This document shows, piece after piece, positions 42,095-53,700 of a stretch of DNA of 64,000 nt. Location of the stretch: assembly GCA_911728455.2 (NCBI GenBank), contig OU452229.1, positions 6,623,854 through 6,687,853 of the forward strand, read 5' to 3'. A model generated the notes under the pieces. It ran no database searches, had not been told where the DNA came from, and was given only the letters and a program-made list of their open reading frames with translations. How positions within the stretch are numbered: position 1 is the stretch's first letter; the number at the start of each line of letters is the position of its first letter. The DNA comes from Marthasterias glacialis. Taxonomy: Eukaryota > Echinodermata > Asteroidea > Forcipulatida > Asteriidae. Made by a program: the position numbers and the translations under genes.

Positions 42095-42544
42095 AACCTG
42101 GTCATTACCATGCAGTAAAGACCGAGTCCTCACACTGCTATTGCCTAAGTACTGAATTCATCAAATTCCAAAAGCAAACAATAATTTATGTACAAAACTC
42201 AAGGGCTTTGGTGGAATTGGTACTGCACAAGTAGCAAGCCTGAGGTCAAGCAGTATTTGTTTGGCAATGTTGTGCCAAGTCCATCATATTCCACTAGCAG
42301 ACCCCATACAGTAATTATAGATTATAGCTGTTGACCATGTGTCATGTAAGGCCTCATAGAGGGCATAAACAGCCGTTTTCCTACAGTAAACTTACGGCCG
42401 TTTTGATCTCATTCAGGGCGCTGTTGTACATATCTCTATGGAACTCATGATGTCAGACGCAAGGTCTGTTCAAAGCATCATTGGTATGGCAATGAAGTCC
42501 TTTTAAAAACTAACTAAGGAGAGAAATGAAGTATAGACCATGCA

Positions 42545-42856
42545 ACCTGTGACATCACATGTTTACAAAAGAGCCACAGAGCCTGGACTTCCTGCAGGCA
42601 CAATTTGTACCCAATGGAAGAAAACATTCACTCTTATATTTTATTGACGATGCAATGTAATTTTATCAACTTTTGATACGTCAACAGTGGGCACATCTCA
42701 AAACTTGTACAGCTGTCATTTTGGTAACTCTCAAATTTATGTGCAAATTATGACACAATGTAAAATTTCTCATATGACCAGTGTAGTATCCTGCCTGCCA
42801 GAAAAGCCCTGGAATATACAAGGCCTTTTTTGTAAACAAAGGTTACATGGTGTATA
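42545..42856 (+). mobile_element. CATGTAACC-family MITE, full-length copy
   Basis: It begins accatgcaacctgtgacatc, passes through agccacagagcctggacttc, ctgcaggcac, gggcacatctcaaaacttg and catatgaccagtgtagtatc, and ends caaaggttacatggt. The ends are inverted repeats with flanking TATA-like bases. Other copies: 7066, 50880-51530 (interrupted), 52880-53275 and 57500-57835. Confidence 0.85.
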
Positions 42857-42875
42857 TACACTTGCATTAAAAGCA

Positions 42876-43237
42876 TTAAAGGTAGAATACAGGATTGGTA
42901 TTCATCCAATTTGTGTTTATTAGTATCAGTCTGAAAGCTTACTGGTTATGAAGTTCTTACCAGTACCAATCTTCCATAGAAATATTTTTGTCTGAATTAC
43001 TGTCAAAGTCAAGAAACTAGAATTTGAAGACCCCGATTTTAATTTCAATTGTAACAATCAAAATTAAGGACAATGTGTTTACATGCTGAAAAGTCTGCAC
43101 GTTTTTTCACTATTTTTCTGACTCGGACGACGGGTTGAACCCAGATTTTCACAGGTTTGTTTTTCATGTATATATTGAATCACACAAAGTAAGAACACTG
43201 CACTATCAGCTTTACCAATCCCATTTTTTACCTTTAA
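42876..43237 (+). mobile_element. TTAA-flanked MITE, family B, copy 2
   Basis: It starts TTAA-AGGTAGAATACAGGATTGG and ends CCAATCCCATTTTTTACCT-TTAA. It is 20 bp downstream of the element at 42545-42856. No ORF. Confidence 0.85.
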
Positions 43238-45110
43238 GTCTTGTCAATTAATTAATGATCAAGTTTGGCTGGTACTATGCTTTTTACTAAAATATTAATA
43301 GCCTTTTGCTGTTACCCTACATGTAGGCTACTGTTTTGTTCTACAAACTAAACATTTGGCTGTTTAAAAAAATTTACAACAAAATCCATTTTAAATAATA
43401 CTTGTTATGACCAAAAACATCATCATATCTGGGTAAGATATTATTTTGGTGCAAAATTAGTGAAAAAGTGTGGTCAGCATTTTTGTCCCTGGGATAGACT
43501 TTGGCTGGTATTCTGTTAGCTGGTGTATTTATTACAACATAAAACACACTTTGGCTGGTCTGCCTTTTGTTTTGTCACTGCAAAATCAATACGCTTTGAC
43601 TGGTTCTGCATTCTGTTCCTAACTGCAAAATGAATACGCTTTGGCTGGTATCCTGTATAATGCAAGCTTAAAACATTTCTACATTTATCTCATCATGATC
43701 GCTCTGGCAGAATTGGAATTCTCTTCAGAACCGAATTGTGACTCAAAATTCCAAGGTCACAAAGGCAGCAAAAAAAAAGAGCAAAAATGAGTTAAATAAG
43801 CTCATTATTTATGATAACAGTTCCAAGTGGGTCAAAGATATGAATTTGATCAAATTGTTTAGGAAAAGTGGGAGGACTTAAATTTCCTATAGGGCCTGCT
43901 ACACAAATAAAAACCTATGAGGCCTACCACTGTTTCCCTTGCCCGGTCAAATGTGAGGCGGCACACCTCCTTCATACGTTTGTGACCACCTCCTTCATTT
44001 CTTGCCAAATCAACACCTTGCTGTGGAGACTTGCTATACATAATACTAATCGAAAAATGTTCATTTTGTGTCAGATGTGACCTTCTTCTTTAAGCCCTGT
44101 GTTTCAAGAACTCATAATCTGGATGTGTAGATTGAATCAAGGCACATTGTGTGTGCTGCATTAGTGCCAAGAAGCAGACCGTCAATTTGCTTCACTCATC
44201 ATGATCAGTTCATTAGCCATGGGGAAACAATACGGCCTAATGTCAGGTCCTTTGTGGTGTGACATTATAATAAAATACAACCATACACAATGCAAATGAA
44301 GAAAGACTGAACCTTGTAGTATATGTGTTGATGGACATCTGGGCTTGAGAAACATGTATTGTAGATATGAATGACATTCATTCATGAACACAAAATGTTT
44401 GTGCCAAAGCGTAAAACATTCTACCACTAACTACAAATAAAAATACTTCTCTAGTAAAAAGTGGGCCATTAAAGACACTTAATATGTACATTGTTTGTTC
44501 CGATAATTTGGGAGTTTACAAAATGTAATCGACCTGTTTCCCCTTAATAGGAACACAAGTCTAGCATTTGGTGACTAGAACTTTTTTACTGGGCAATCTT
44601 AAACAGGTTTACTTAAGGACAGAATTTCGAAAAAATATACTGTACCGTAAAAACATATTCTCTACTGTACACAACATATAAAAAATACTTTGGTTTTGTA
44701 CAATTTAAATCACGTAAAGATTGTCATTCAATTCATTGTGACTGATTGACTGTCTTTGCAATGTGAGTGAAAACTCGTTTCTAATCACCATATGAAGTAA
44801 CTTTACCTGTAAGTCTCTTGTGTACTGTTTCCAAGAAGTGTCAATTTTACAACAGACAGTTTAAATTTTTCCCCTAAGGTTTATCCAGAGTTTCTAAAAA
44901 GGATTTCCCAATTTTCAGAACAACTTGGTGTTCACATTTGCTCATTTAAATGTACAAAGCTTGAACATGACAAGTGAAAATCAGTTAAGATGTACAAACA
45001 AATTCCAAACTGTGTGTCCAGACCAAGGGGCCGTCATCACCAAGGTTTGGTTTCTGGCTCCTGCTTGGGCCCTTAATCAGTTTCTGAGCAGTGAGCATTT
45101 TGTACGAAGC
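43238..45110. other. No gene recognised
   Basis: Non-coding, with a local repeat of 'ctttggctggt' phrases at about 43500-43650. I found no splice-flanked coding segment on either strand. Confidence 0.5.
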
Positions 45111-45129
45111 TTCAACCATCAAAACAGAG

Positions 45130-45670
45130 CCATGAACCACAGCCCAAATGAATTGTGCTAACCAGAAAAAGGTTACCAGTCGATGTACAACCATGTCATG
45201 TACCATTTGTGACTGGTTTCCTGCTAACTTTGGCTCGGCAGAAATTGGCTAAGCAGTAGTTTCTACTTAAAGGCAGGGTATACCTTTGGTATTTGGAAGC
45301 GTACGTTTGTTTCAATCCTTCATAATTGTAGATATATACCCTAAAACTAACCTCTGATTATTTTGTTTCATAAGATGTTAGCGTTCTTGAGATTTTGGTG
45401 AAAATCTGGAGGGTTATTTCCACACGGAAGGATCCGAAAATACTGAAATGGCATGTTTTTCATTACATGAAAAAGGCTTCATGTCTGAAGCCTTTCTCAG
45501 ATTCAGATATTTTAGCGAGAAATTGCCTCTATCTCAAAAACTACGTTACTTCAAAGGGAATTGTTTCTCAAAATGTTTTTATACTATCAACAGCTCTCAT
45601 GGTCATTTAGTTTTGGAGTAATTACCAAAAGTTTCCCCTACCTTTAAGCAGCCCAATGAAACTGGGCCAT
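45130..45670. mobile_element. GGGCCCAATTTC-family MITE interrupted by a TTAA-flanked MITE
   Basis: The left part (aattgtgctaaccagaaaaa, ggctaagcagtagtttctac) and the right part (gcagcccaatgaaactgggc) form a normal family element once 45267-45647 is removed. The join falls at the TTAA of the usual CTTAAGCAG motif. A further fragment of the family lies at about 45740-45790. Confidence 0.75.
45267..45647. mobile_element. TTAA-flanked MITE, family C
   Basis: It begins TTAA-AGGCAGGGTATACCTTTGG and ends CCAAAAGTTTCCCCTACCT-TTAA. The ends are imperfect inverted repeats. The interior includes the palindromic 'aggcttcatgtctgaagcct'. Non-coding. Confidence 0.85.
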
Positions 45671-45880
45671 GATCAAAGCTTGGTATCCTTGTACCAAAAA
45701 TAACCTGTGGGTGTTCTCTAATATGAACGAGCTTTTATCCCCAGCAATAGTTTCTGCTTAAGCAGCTCTATGAAACTGGGTCCAGATTCTACATGTACAC
45801 AAAGCAGTCCAGTAATCTGATTGGATCAATCCTCCGAACCAAAACACATTGGCTGTACGTTAGAAAAGGCAGGCCTGATA

Positions 45881-46010
45881 CTTCTCGGAGGCAATGGAGG
45901 TGAGTGCCCAGCTGGTCACTGTCTCAGTGCCCCTTGACAAGTAGACTTCTCGGAGGCAATGGAGGTGAGTGCTCAGCTGGTCACTGTCTCAGTGCCCCTA
46001 GACAAGTAGA
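45881..46010. repeat. 65-bp unit duplicated in tandem
   Basis: The unit beginning cttctcggaggcaatggagg and ending gacaagtaga occurs at 45881 and 45946 with only two or three differences, so the duplication is recent. Confidence 0.9.
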
Positions 46011-46454
46011 CATTTTAAATTCCCCCCATAGAGATGCCCTTGCCTCTACAAGAACAAAGTATTTCGCCTACAGATGTATTACAAGAGAATTGTACATGTG
46101 TATGTACATTTGTAGTATTACAGTGTTCAGTGCACGAGCATTGCTCACTGTTAATCCCAACGAGACAAAATAAGAACAAAAATCTGACCAGTGCATAAGG
46201 CACTTATGAAGTGATTTGTGCAAAACAAAACAAAGCTACGATACATCATTGGTTTTTGAAAGATTACATTTTTCCCTATCGTTTAATAAAAAAAAAAAAC
46301 CAAAACACCCTTCATAAAACCAACCTGTAGAAATTTCATCATATCAGGTCACACTTTCGAGACATGATACCGCCAGGGCACGACTACTTTCCCTGAATTA
46401 CAAGGAACTCACTCCATGCCTCTTGCGGTTTTCCTGGGTAAAGGGCACTTCTAT

Positions 46455-46520
46455 CCCTGGTCATTGCCTCCATGCCCCTGGTCATTGCCTCCATGCCCCC
46501 GGTCATTGCCTTGGTGCCCC
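46455..46520. repeat. 21-bp tandem repeat, about 3 copies
   Basis: The unit 'cctggtcattgcctccatgc' plus c repeats three times with minor changes in the last unit. Confidence 0.85.
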
Positions 46521-47040
46521 AAGAGAAAAATTTAGTGACTGTTTACAACTTTCATATACATTTTAGTATTTCTCATGAACAAAACTTCTCAGGTAAAAAA
46601 ACTTTTAGTAAAAAATGTTATTTTTCATTTCCAATCATGTATCATACCTTAAAAAAACATAAACAACAATTCAAGATTGTTTTCACCAAACTAAAGCTTG
46701 GAATGTCAGTTGTTGATACCTGAAATTCTCTGACGGTAAATTTCTGAGCATCCTTTTCGAGAAACAGTTGTGATTATTTCTGCAGTACCTCACATGATTT
46801 GAATAACAATTTCCAACTTAAAAACAAAACAAAACCAACATCATCTCAAGCTTTAATTTGATATGAAACCATTGATATTTTATTGTGACGCTCCATGCCA
46901 AAGCCAGACACTCCCTGCTAAAACTCAAAACTAGGTCTATTAGCTCATCAAATAGATGAGAAGAACTTTCAGAAAACACCCTAGGAACAGGCCTCGAAAG
47001 TGTGAACTTCTCAACATAAGGAATATCTATCTTTAAGCAA

Positions 47041-47290
47041 ACTTAAATTCTCAATTCTGATCGGTCGATCCATAGCAACAAGAGTGTGATATAGTCGCAT
47101 TGCACGTCCCATATCACACCCTGTTCTCTAACACACTGTTTTTACATGCTGTTCTAACTCCCACGCCTGCTCATGGAATACAGGAAAATATTGCCTCCCA
47201 TATCCAACTCAGTCTGCAGCCTTGTTGGATATGGGACGCATAAGCACTATTTTCCCGTATACCACTTGCGCTTGTGTGATAACTAATAAT
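47041..47290. repeat. Inverted-repeat element with 'tcccatatcaca' / 'gatatgggacg'
   Basis: It holds gtgtgatatagtcgcattgc, gtcccatatcacaccctgtt, and further on cccatatccaactca with ttggatatgggacgc, which pair with each other. Related phrases occur at 18885-19040. It lies just 3' of the FAIM stop codon and may be in its 3'UTR. Confidence 0.55.
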
Positions 47291-47590
47291 CTAGATATCC
47301 TATCACAATGATGTCATGGCTGTTATTTTAGTTGTCTTTACTTTTAACGACATTTCACTTTTTCCAAGAACTGCCTAATCCTGGCATGGGGCGTCACATT
47401 TCCATTCGGAAGGAAAATGTATATTTATGTTTAAGGTCTAAACCTCTTCACCCTAAATCTAGCTAGAGTCAATCACATCAATCTTTTTTAACTTCAAAGG
47501 GTTGTGTACCAAACTGAATATCCCCAAGACACATGTAAAAGGTAAAAAAATAATAATGAAGAAATGACTTTGGTCACAGATTTGACAGGG

Positions 47591-47743
47591 TTACTCCACG
47601 GCCTCGGGAATTTCATTATCATTGATGACCAGTGAATGAATGATTCCTTCCTTCTTTTTGCCGCTACTTACATTCTTGATGTAACAAGCAACACCAGACG
47701 GGAGGGTGAAGTGGGTCTCGGAGCCGTCATCAACAAACACTCC
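47591..47743 (-). CDS. faim: FAIM last coding exon
   Basis: Minus strand: acceptor aatctaacag, stop TAA at 47593-47591. It encodes GVFVDDGSETHFTLPSGVAC and YIKNVSSGKKKEGIIHSLVI, then NDNEIPEAVE. It matches the FAIM C-terminus along its whole length. Confidence 0.97.
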   Translation of the reverse strand, partial: GVFVDDGSETHFTLPSGVACYIKNVSSGKKKEGIIHSLVINDNEIPEAVE

Positions 47744-50700
47744 CTGTTAGATTCAAGACACGAAAAAGAATACAATAATAATAATAATAATATCAAGCAA
47801 TAAACTACAATGGGGAACTGACTAGGTAAATTTGAAAATCAATTTTTGGGGCTGAACCCCAAAACTGATTCCAAATTTTACCCAGTCAGTCTCCCTTGTG
47901 GTTTAAGGGCCCATGAAGAGGTATTTTGTCACATTACATTTTTGTGGCTTAATATATGGTTTGAAGTTAACAAAACATAACATTGACTATTTTGATGTGT
48001 TTGTTATGCATTAATAATTAGCCCTGAAAATGTGTGTCATTTGATTGCGCAATGATTCGTGACGTAGACTGTGGTCAACTGTTTCAAAAACAGCCCTGGT
48101 GCCGAGTGGTCAACAATGTATTGTGTGTTATTGTCACACACATGGCCCTGGTCAGCCGGTCCACTGTCCACGTCACAGATTTTATGCTAATGAGGAAGGG
48201 TGTGTGGAGCGTGGCAATTCCCTAATTTTAGAAATTGTTATTTCTACGGTAGATAGGCATGTAAAAAATTAAAAAAAAATAATAATAAACTATGATAGGC
48301 ATACTTCCTTTTTGAACCAATAAAAAAAATTAATTCATAGGACCTTTATTGCTTGATATTTAAAGAAAAAGTCACATCAGTCTTATGGTGGTCTCCGTGC
48401 TGCCGCTTCCCCATGTTCCCAGGTTGTATCTATAGAGCTGGCAGAGAAAATTACAAGTCTCTTACGTCAAAACATGCAAAATGCCATTAAAAAAAAAAAA
48501 AACTATTCAGAGCAAAATTTGGAAAATGACGTCATTGCATGTCAACACAAAAATTACATCATTGGATGTCAACAGAAAATGACATCATTGGATGTCAACA
48601 GAAAATGACATTGGATGTCAACAGAAAATGACGTCGTTGGATGTCAACAGAAAATGACGTCATTGGATGTCAACAGAAAATGACATCATTGGATGTCAAC
48701 AGAAAATGACATCACTGGATGTCAACAGAAAATGACATTGGATGTCAACAGAAAATGACATCATTGGATGTCAACAGAAAATGATGTCCTTGGATGTCAA
48801 CAGAAAATGACATCATTGGATGTCAACAGAAAATGACATCATTGGATGTCAACAAAAAATGACATCATTGGATGTCAACAAAAAATGACATCATTGGATG
48901 TCAACAGAAAATGACATCATTGGATGTCAACAGAAAATGACATCATTGGATGTCAACAGAAAATGACACCATTGGATGTCAACAGAAAATGACATCATTG
49001 GATGTCAACAGAAAATGACGTCATTGGATGTCAACAGAAAATGACATCATTGGATGTCAACAGAAAATGACATCATTGGATGTCAACAGAAAATGACATC
49101 ATTGGATGTCAACAGAAAATGACGTCATTGGATGTCAACAGAAAATGACACCATTGGATGTCAACAGAAAATGACATCATTGGATGTCAACAGAAAATGA
49201 CATCATTGGATGTCAACAAAAAATGACATCATTGGATGTCAACAGAAAATGACATCATTGGATGTCAACAGAAAATGACATCATTGGATGTCAACAGAAA
49301 ATGACATCATTGGATGTCAACAGAAAATGACGTCATTGGATGTCAACAAAAAATGACATCATTGGATGTCAACAGAAAATGGTGTCATTGGATGTCAACA
49401 AAAAATGACGTTATTGGATGTCAACAATACATTTGTAAATGGGTCTGTACATTCCACGCAAGGATTTTTCATTAGTCAAAAGGTCAAACTTAACGCTGTG
49501 TTTATTGAATATCAGCGAAGTTCAGGAAAGAACACAAAATTCCCATACAAAAATATACAAACTCATTTATTTGAAAAGTGACGCTACTGGATGTTTTTGG
49601 ATGTTAACAAATTTTGCACTGCTAGGGTATAAAATACGATGGCATTTTACACCGTTTTAACATGAGGTTAGAGACTTGTAAGATTTGTTCGACTTTTATG
49701 AGGACTTTATCTATTGGAAATTGAGTGCATCACAAAATGGAATTTTGACCTTGAGGCCCCTGTTTAATGCCGGCTGGCATAGTGCATTCCATCTATTATT
49801 TAAAATCATGTGTAGACATTGGTGAATGTTCCGACAGTAGGAGGATTTAACTAGCTTTTCCTGATCCATTAAACCAGTAATGCCTTGACAGATGACATCG
49901 GCGTCTGTTGTCAAACTATTTCAAACCCCCATTACAAAATACATGTATACATCAGTAGCCGTTATTAAGATATACACCATGTAAAATATGTATTACATCT
50001 GATGTACATGTATGTTTTATAATTGACTGATTGATTTGCAGAATTATATCCCATAAGTCTAGTCATTTTTTTTTTAATACACAAAAAACATGAATAGTTT
50101 ATTATACCACTGAAAGATGCTCAGTCTGATTCTGGGACGATTTGACTCGAAAATTAAGATTTAAATTTTAAATTGCTCTTTTTTTTCTAAAGATTTGAGA
50201 AAGATGTCAGCTTACATTTAAGGTATTGCATGAAGAAAAAACAAATTAATTAATTAATTGGGCAGTTAATTAAAAACTAAAAATGAATTAATGCCGAGAT
50301 CCCGTTTTTTTATCTCAAGTCCATCGGCTACGTACAAACAATTTTGCATGTTAGATTGTGTATGTATTTTGTGCATTGTTCATGGCATAATATGCAAAAG
50401 TTTTTGTATGTTTTGCATTTTGAAGCAGCTTCATCAATTTGTTCAGAGAAAAAAATGATTAAAAAAATGTTTTTCTTTAGCTGAGCACATAGAGCTTATC
50501 ACTCATCAGTGTAAAGGTTAATTTATCCTAAATGCAATTAATTACATTTCTTGAATTAAAAATGAAATAAAAGTGCATAAAACTCGGGACTCACCGCAGT
50601 TTCTACAATCTGGCCGTTACACCACACGTCCATGGAATCTTTTTCTGTGAAGAGAAAGACAGACAGAATTAATGACAAGTCTTTATAAGAAAACATCAAA

Positions 50701-53700
50701 TCTTTTAATTTATGTATATTGCACTGTACGATTACGGCCTAATTAGGAATCTTCAGGATAGGGTGTCTTGGGCTTACGGCCTGTTAAAGCATCATGGCAG
50801 TAAGCAGCTCATGTGGCAGACACGACTGCATCCATTGAATTTGTTTTACGCACAATTTGTATTAATCAGTCATACATGGGTATGTGACAGACTGCATTGT
50901 GTAGACCGTGTAATCTGTGACATCCCATGTTTACCAGTACAAAAGAGCCACAGAGCCTGGGGTCGATTTCACAAAGTACAAAGATTCATCATCAAATTGA
51001 GTTGTCAGTATTACCATAGTAATTTGCATTGTGACATCACACTTTGCTTAGCAATTAAGAGTGATTCGCAGTTACGATCAATCTTAGCCCTTTGTGAAAT
51101 CGAGCCCTGGACTTTCTGCAGGCATGAATGGGAGACTTTTGAGACATTAGCGGGCGCCCCAGTAACCGGTCCTTTTCTATTGCTCTAAAAAAAAGAAAAT
51201 GACCGGTTACTGGGGCGCCCCCTAACGTCTCAAAAGTCTCCCATTGTACACAGCTCAGTGAATGAGAACATCAAATCTTACATTTCATGGAGATCGCACC
51301 GTATGATCTTTATCAACTTTTGCTATGAAGAAAGGGTGCACCTCTCAAAACTGGTGCAGCTGTTACTTTTATAACTCTTCAATTTATGAGGAAATTATTA
51401 CACAAAATGTAAAATTGACCATAATGACCAAGGTGTACTATCTTGCCTACCGGGAAATGCCCAGGAATGTACAATGTCACTCTGTTTGTAAGCAAGGTTA
51501 CAATGGGCTACGTACATGTACATGCCATCAACTGGCTAGTTCAGGCTTAGACCCCGCCCATCCACCAACTCTTACACGTATATCGCCCTGTTGCTGTAAC
51601 AAGGTCATAACTCCATTCTGTGACAAACTTCTACCTCGCGCGAACAGGCTCTGTGCAATAATGTTGAATCTTGGCATCCGTTGACTTTACATGTGTACAT
51701 CCGGGTAATTTTAAGGGAGATATGACCTTTTGACATTCTAAAACTCTTGTTTCATGTAAATGTTATTTTAAGAGATACTACCCTGTTGCACGATACGAAG
51801 ACGATACGCAGCCCAGCATACTCTGACTATGAGAGTTATTATTAGTTATCACACGAGTGGAGTACAGGACACAGACATGCTGTATTTTCCTGTATTCCAC
51901 GAGCGTGCATTTGATAACAATTTTTTCTTTTAGCTACCAAAAGTCGAAAATATGAGTCTTGCACAATTTTGTGTATGTTTCAAAATTGCGAGAACAAGAT
52001 TCAAACTTGCGCAAGCCAAATTTGCCCATTACAATCTTCCTCCATGGGGCTATTCAATATAAACCGGGCTGTGCAATTTGCGAGCTCTAAGCAATTGTCT
52101 GATAGCGCCCTCTTTTGACTCAATTTCCACAGTCCATGTTTAAACGCTTTGTGCCATGTCTCTATCGCACGTTTAAACATGGCCACAATCAAAGTCAACA
52201 TTTTGAACATTCTTTTTGTTAAAGTTATTACACAGTGAGGTATTATTATTCAATTCAAAAACACAAGACCACCGAACTTGTCCAGTCTTGAGTTTACTGG
52301 CCCAGGGCTTAAATCACTGGCCTCGGGCCTGTGGTCCAGTGTAAACTTTGAGCCCTGATGTTTGGAGTACACTTTATGTGATACTCAACATATCATATGG
52401 ACAAAAAATAAACACAGGCATCTTCAGGCAATGATGTTCACGCACTTGAAGTGCCAGTGCAACCCATGTTCAAAAACCTACATCGATCTATAAATGTACA
52501 AGTAGTAAGTGAGGCATGGTGTACACATCATTTTCTCAGCTATGCAAATTTGTGTATTTAACAGTTGTAACCAACAGGCCGTATTTTTGACAGCAAGAAG
52601 GCACAATACTAATTCCATTTTGAAAGTACAAAATAATATTTCAATACATTAAAGTACAAATTTTCCAAGTAAGTATCTTACACTGATTACATTGTAAAAC
52701 TGTCAATAAAAAAAACCTTAAAATGTCAACTGCTTTATTAGAAGTCTAAATGCGATCTGGTTTACTGCACTATTTCTATGGTTTGACCCCCAATCTACCG
52801 CAAAGGGCGCCCTCTTGCAGTCAAAAATAAGGTCTATTGGGCAATTTTTTACTGGTTAAAGCTTTTAATTTTTATAACTCTCGCTGTTGTTTTTCTTTGT
52901 ACTTACAGTACGTACAGTTACGTACAGTACATGTAATTTGGCTATTTGGCCACCAGATGTATGAATAAAAATAATCAGTCCAAAAAAAAATGACAAAAAG
53001 AATGACCTTGTACAATCCAGGGCATTTCCAGGCAGGCAAGATTCTACTACACTGGTCATATGAGAAATTTTACATTTTGTATCATAATTACCACATAAAA
53101 TCATAACAATTTTAAATGTTTTGAGATACAGTACCCGCTTTCTTCATATCAAAAAATGATCAAAATTGTACGGTGCAATTTACTTAAAATGCAAGACTTT
53201 ATGTTTTCTTCCATTGAGCTTTGTACAAATCGTGCCTGCAGGAAGTCCAGGCTCTGTGGCTCTTTTGTAAACATGACACAGGTTCAGGGTTCTTCCCCAG
53301 GTTCAAGCTAGCGTATCAGGCCGACAAACGGGAATTTTGGGCCGATACACAGGAACTACAGCTGATACGCTCAAAACAAAAGATCAAATTTACAAAGAAG
53401 TCATGGCGTAAAACCCTTTCAAATGATCCAGGTTGCAGAGTAGAGCTTTTCAAACCAAACATAAACATCAAATAAAAATCATTCTGAGGACCTGGTTTCA
53501 ATTCAGCGTGCTTCGGCCACACTTGCAAAACTTGGCTCCAGAATGCCCCCCAGTTTTGAAAAATCCTGGGGAGAACCCTGTACATGGTCTATAGCTGAAT
53601 CAATATAACTCAGTAAAGTCAAGAGGAAGGATATTGAAGAATTTGCAGGATTTAGGGGGTTTCGGATTTGAAGGGAATACAAACACATTGACGCAAGCCT

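Larger units (their letters stand above)
50880..51530 (+). mobile_element. CATGTAACC-family MITE carrying two nested MITEs
   Basis: Host pieces in order: accgtgtaatctgtgacatc to agccacagagcctgg; actttctgcaggca; and gtacacagctcagtgaatga to acaaggttacaatgggctac. Between them sit the insertions at 50960-51112 and 51126-51245. The intact order is seen at 42545-42856. Confidence 0.8.

Noticed and set aside
48522..49427. CRISPR-like array (regular palindromic repeats)
   Set aside because: The units are directly tandem with only about 8 constant bases between hairpins and no unique spacers, and the surrounding DNA is a eukaryotic intron. It is a minisatellite.
50712..51188. Open frame of 158 codons on the plus strand
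   Set aside because: It runs through the nested MITE stack; its length is due to chance in repeat sequence.
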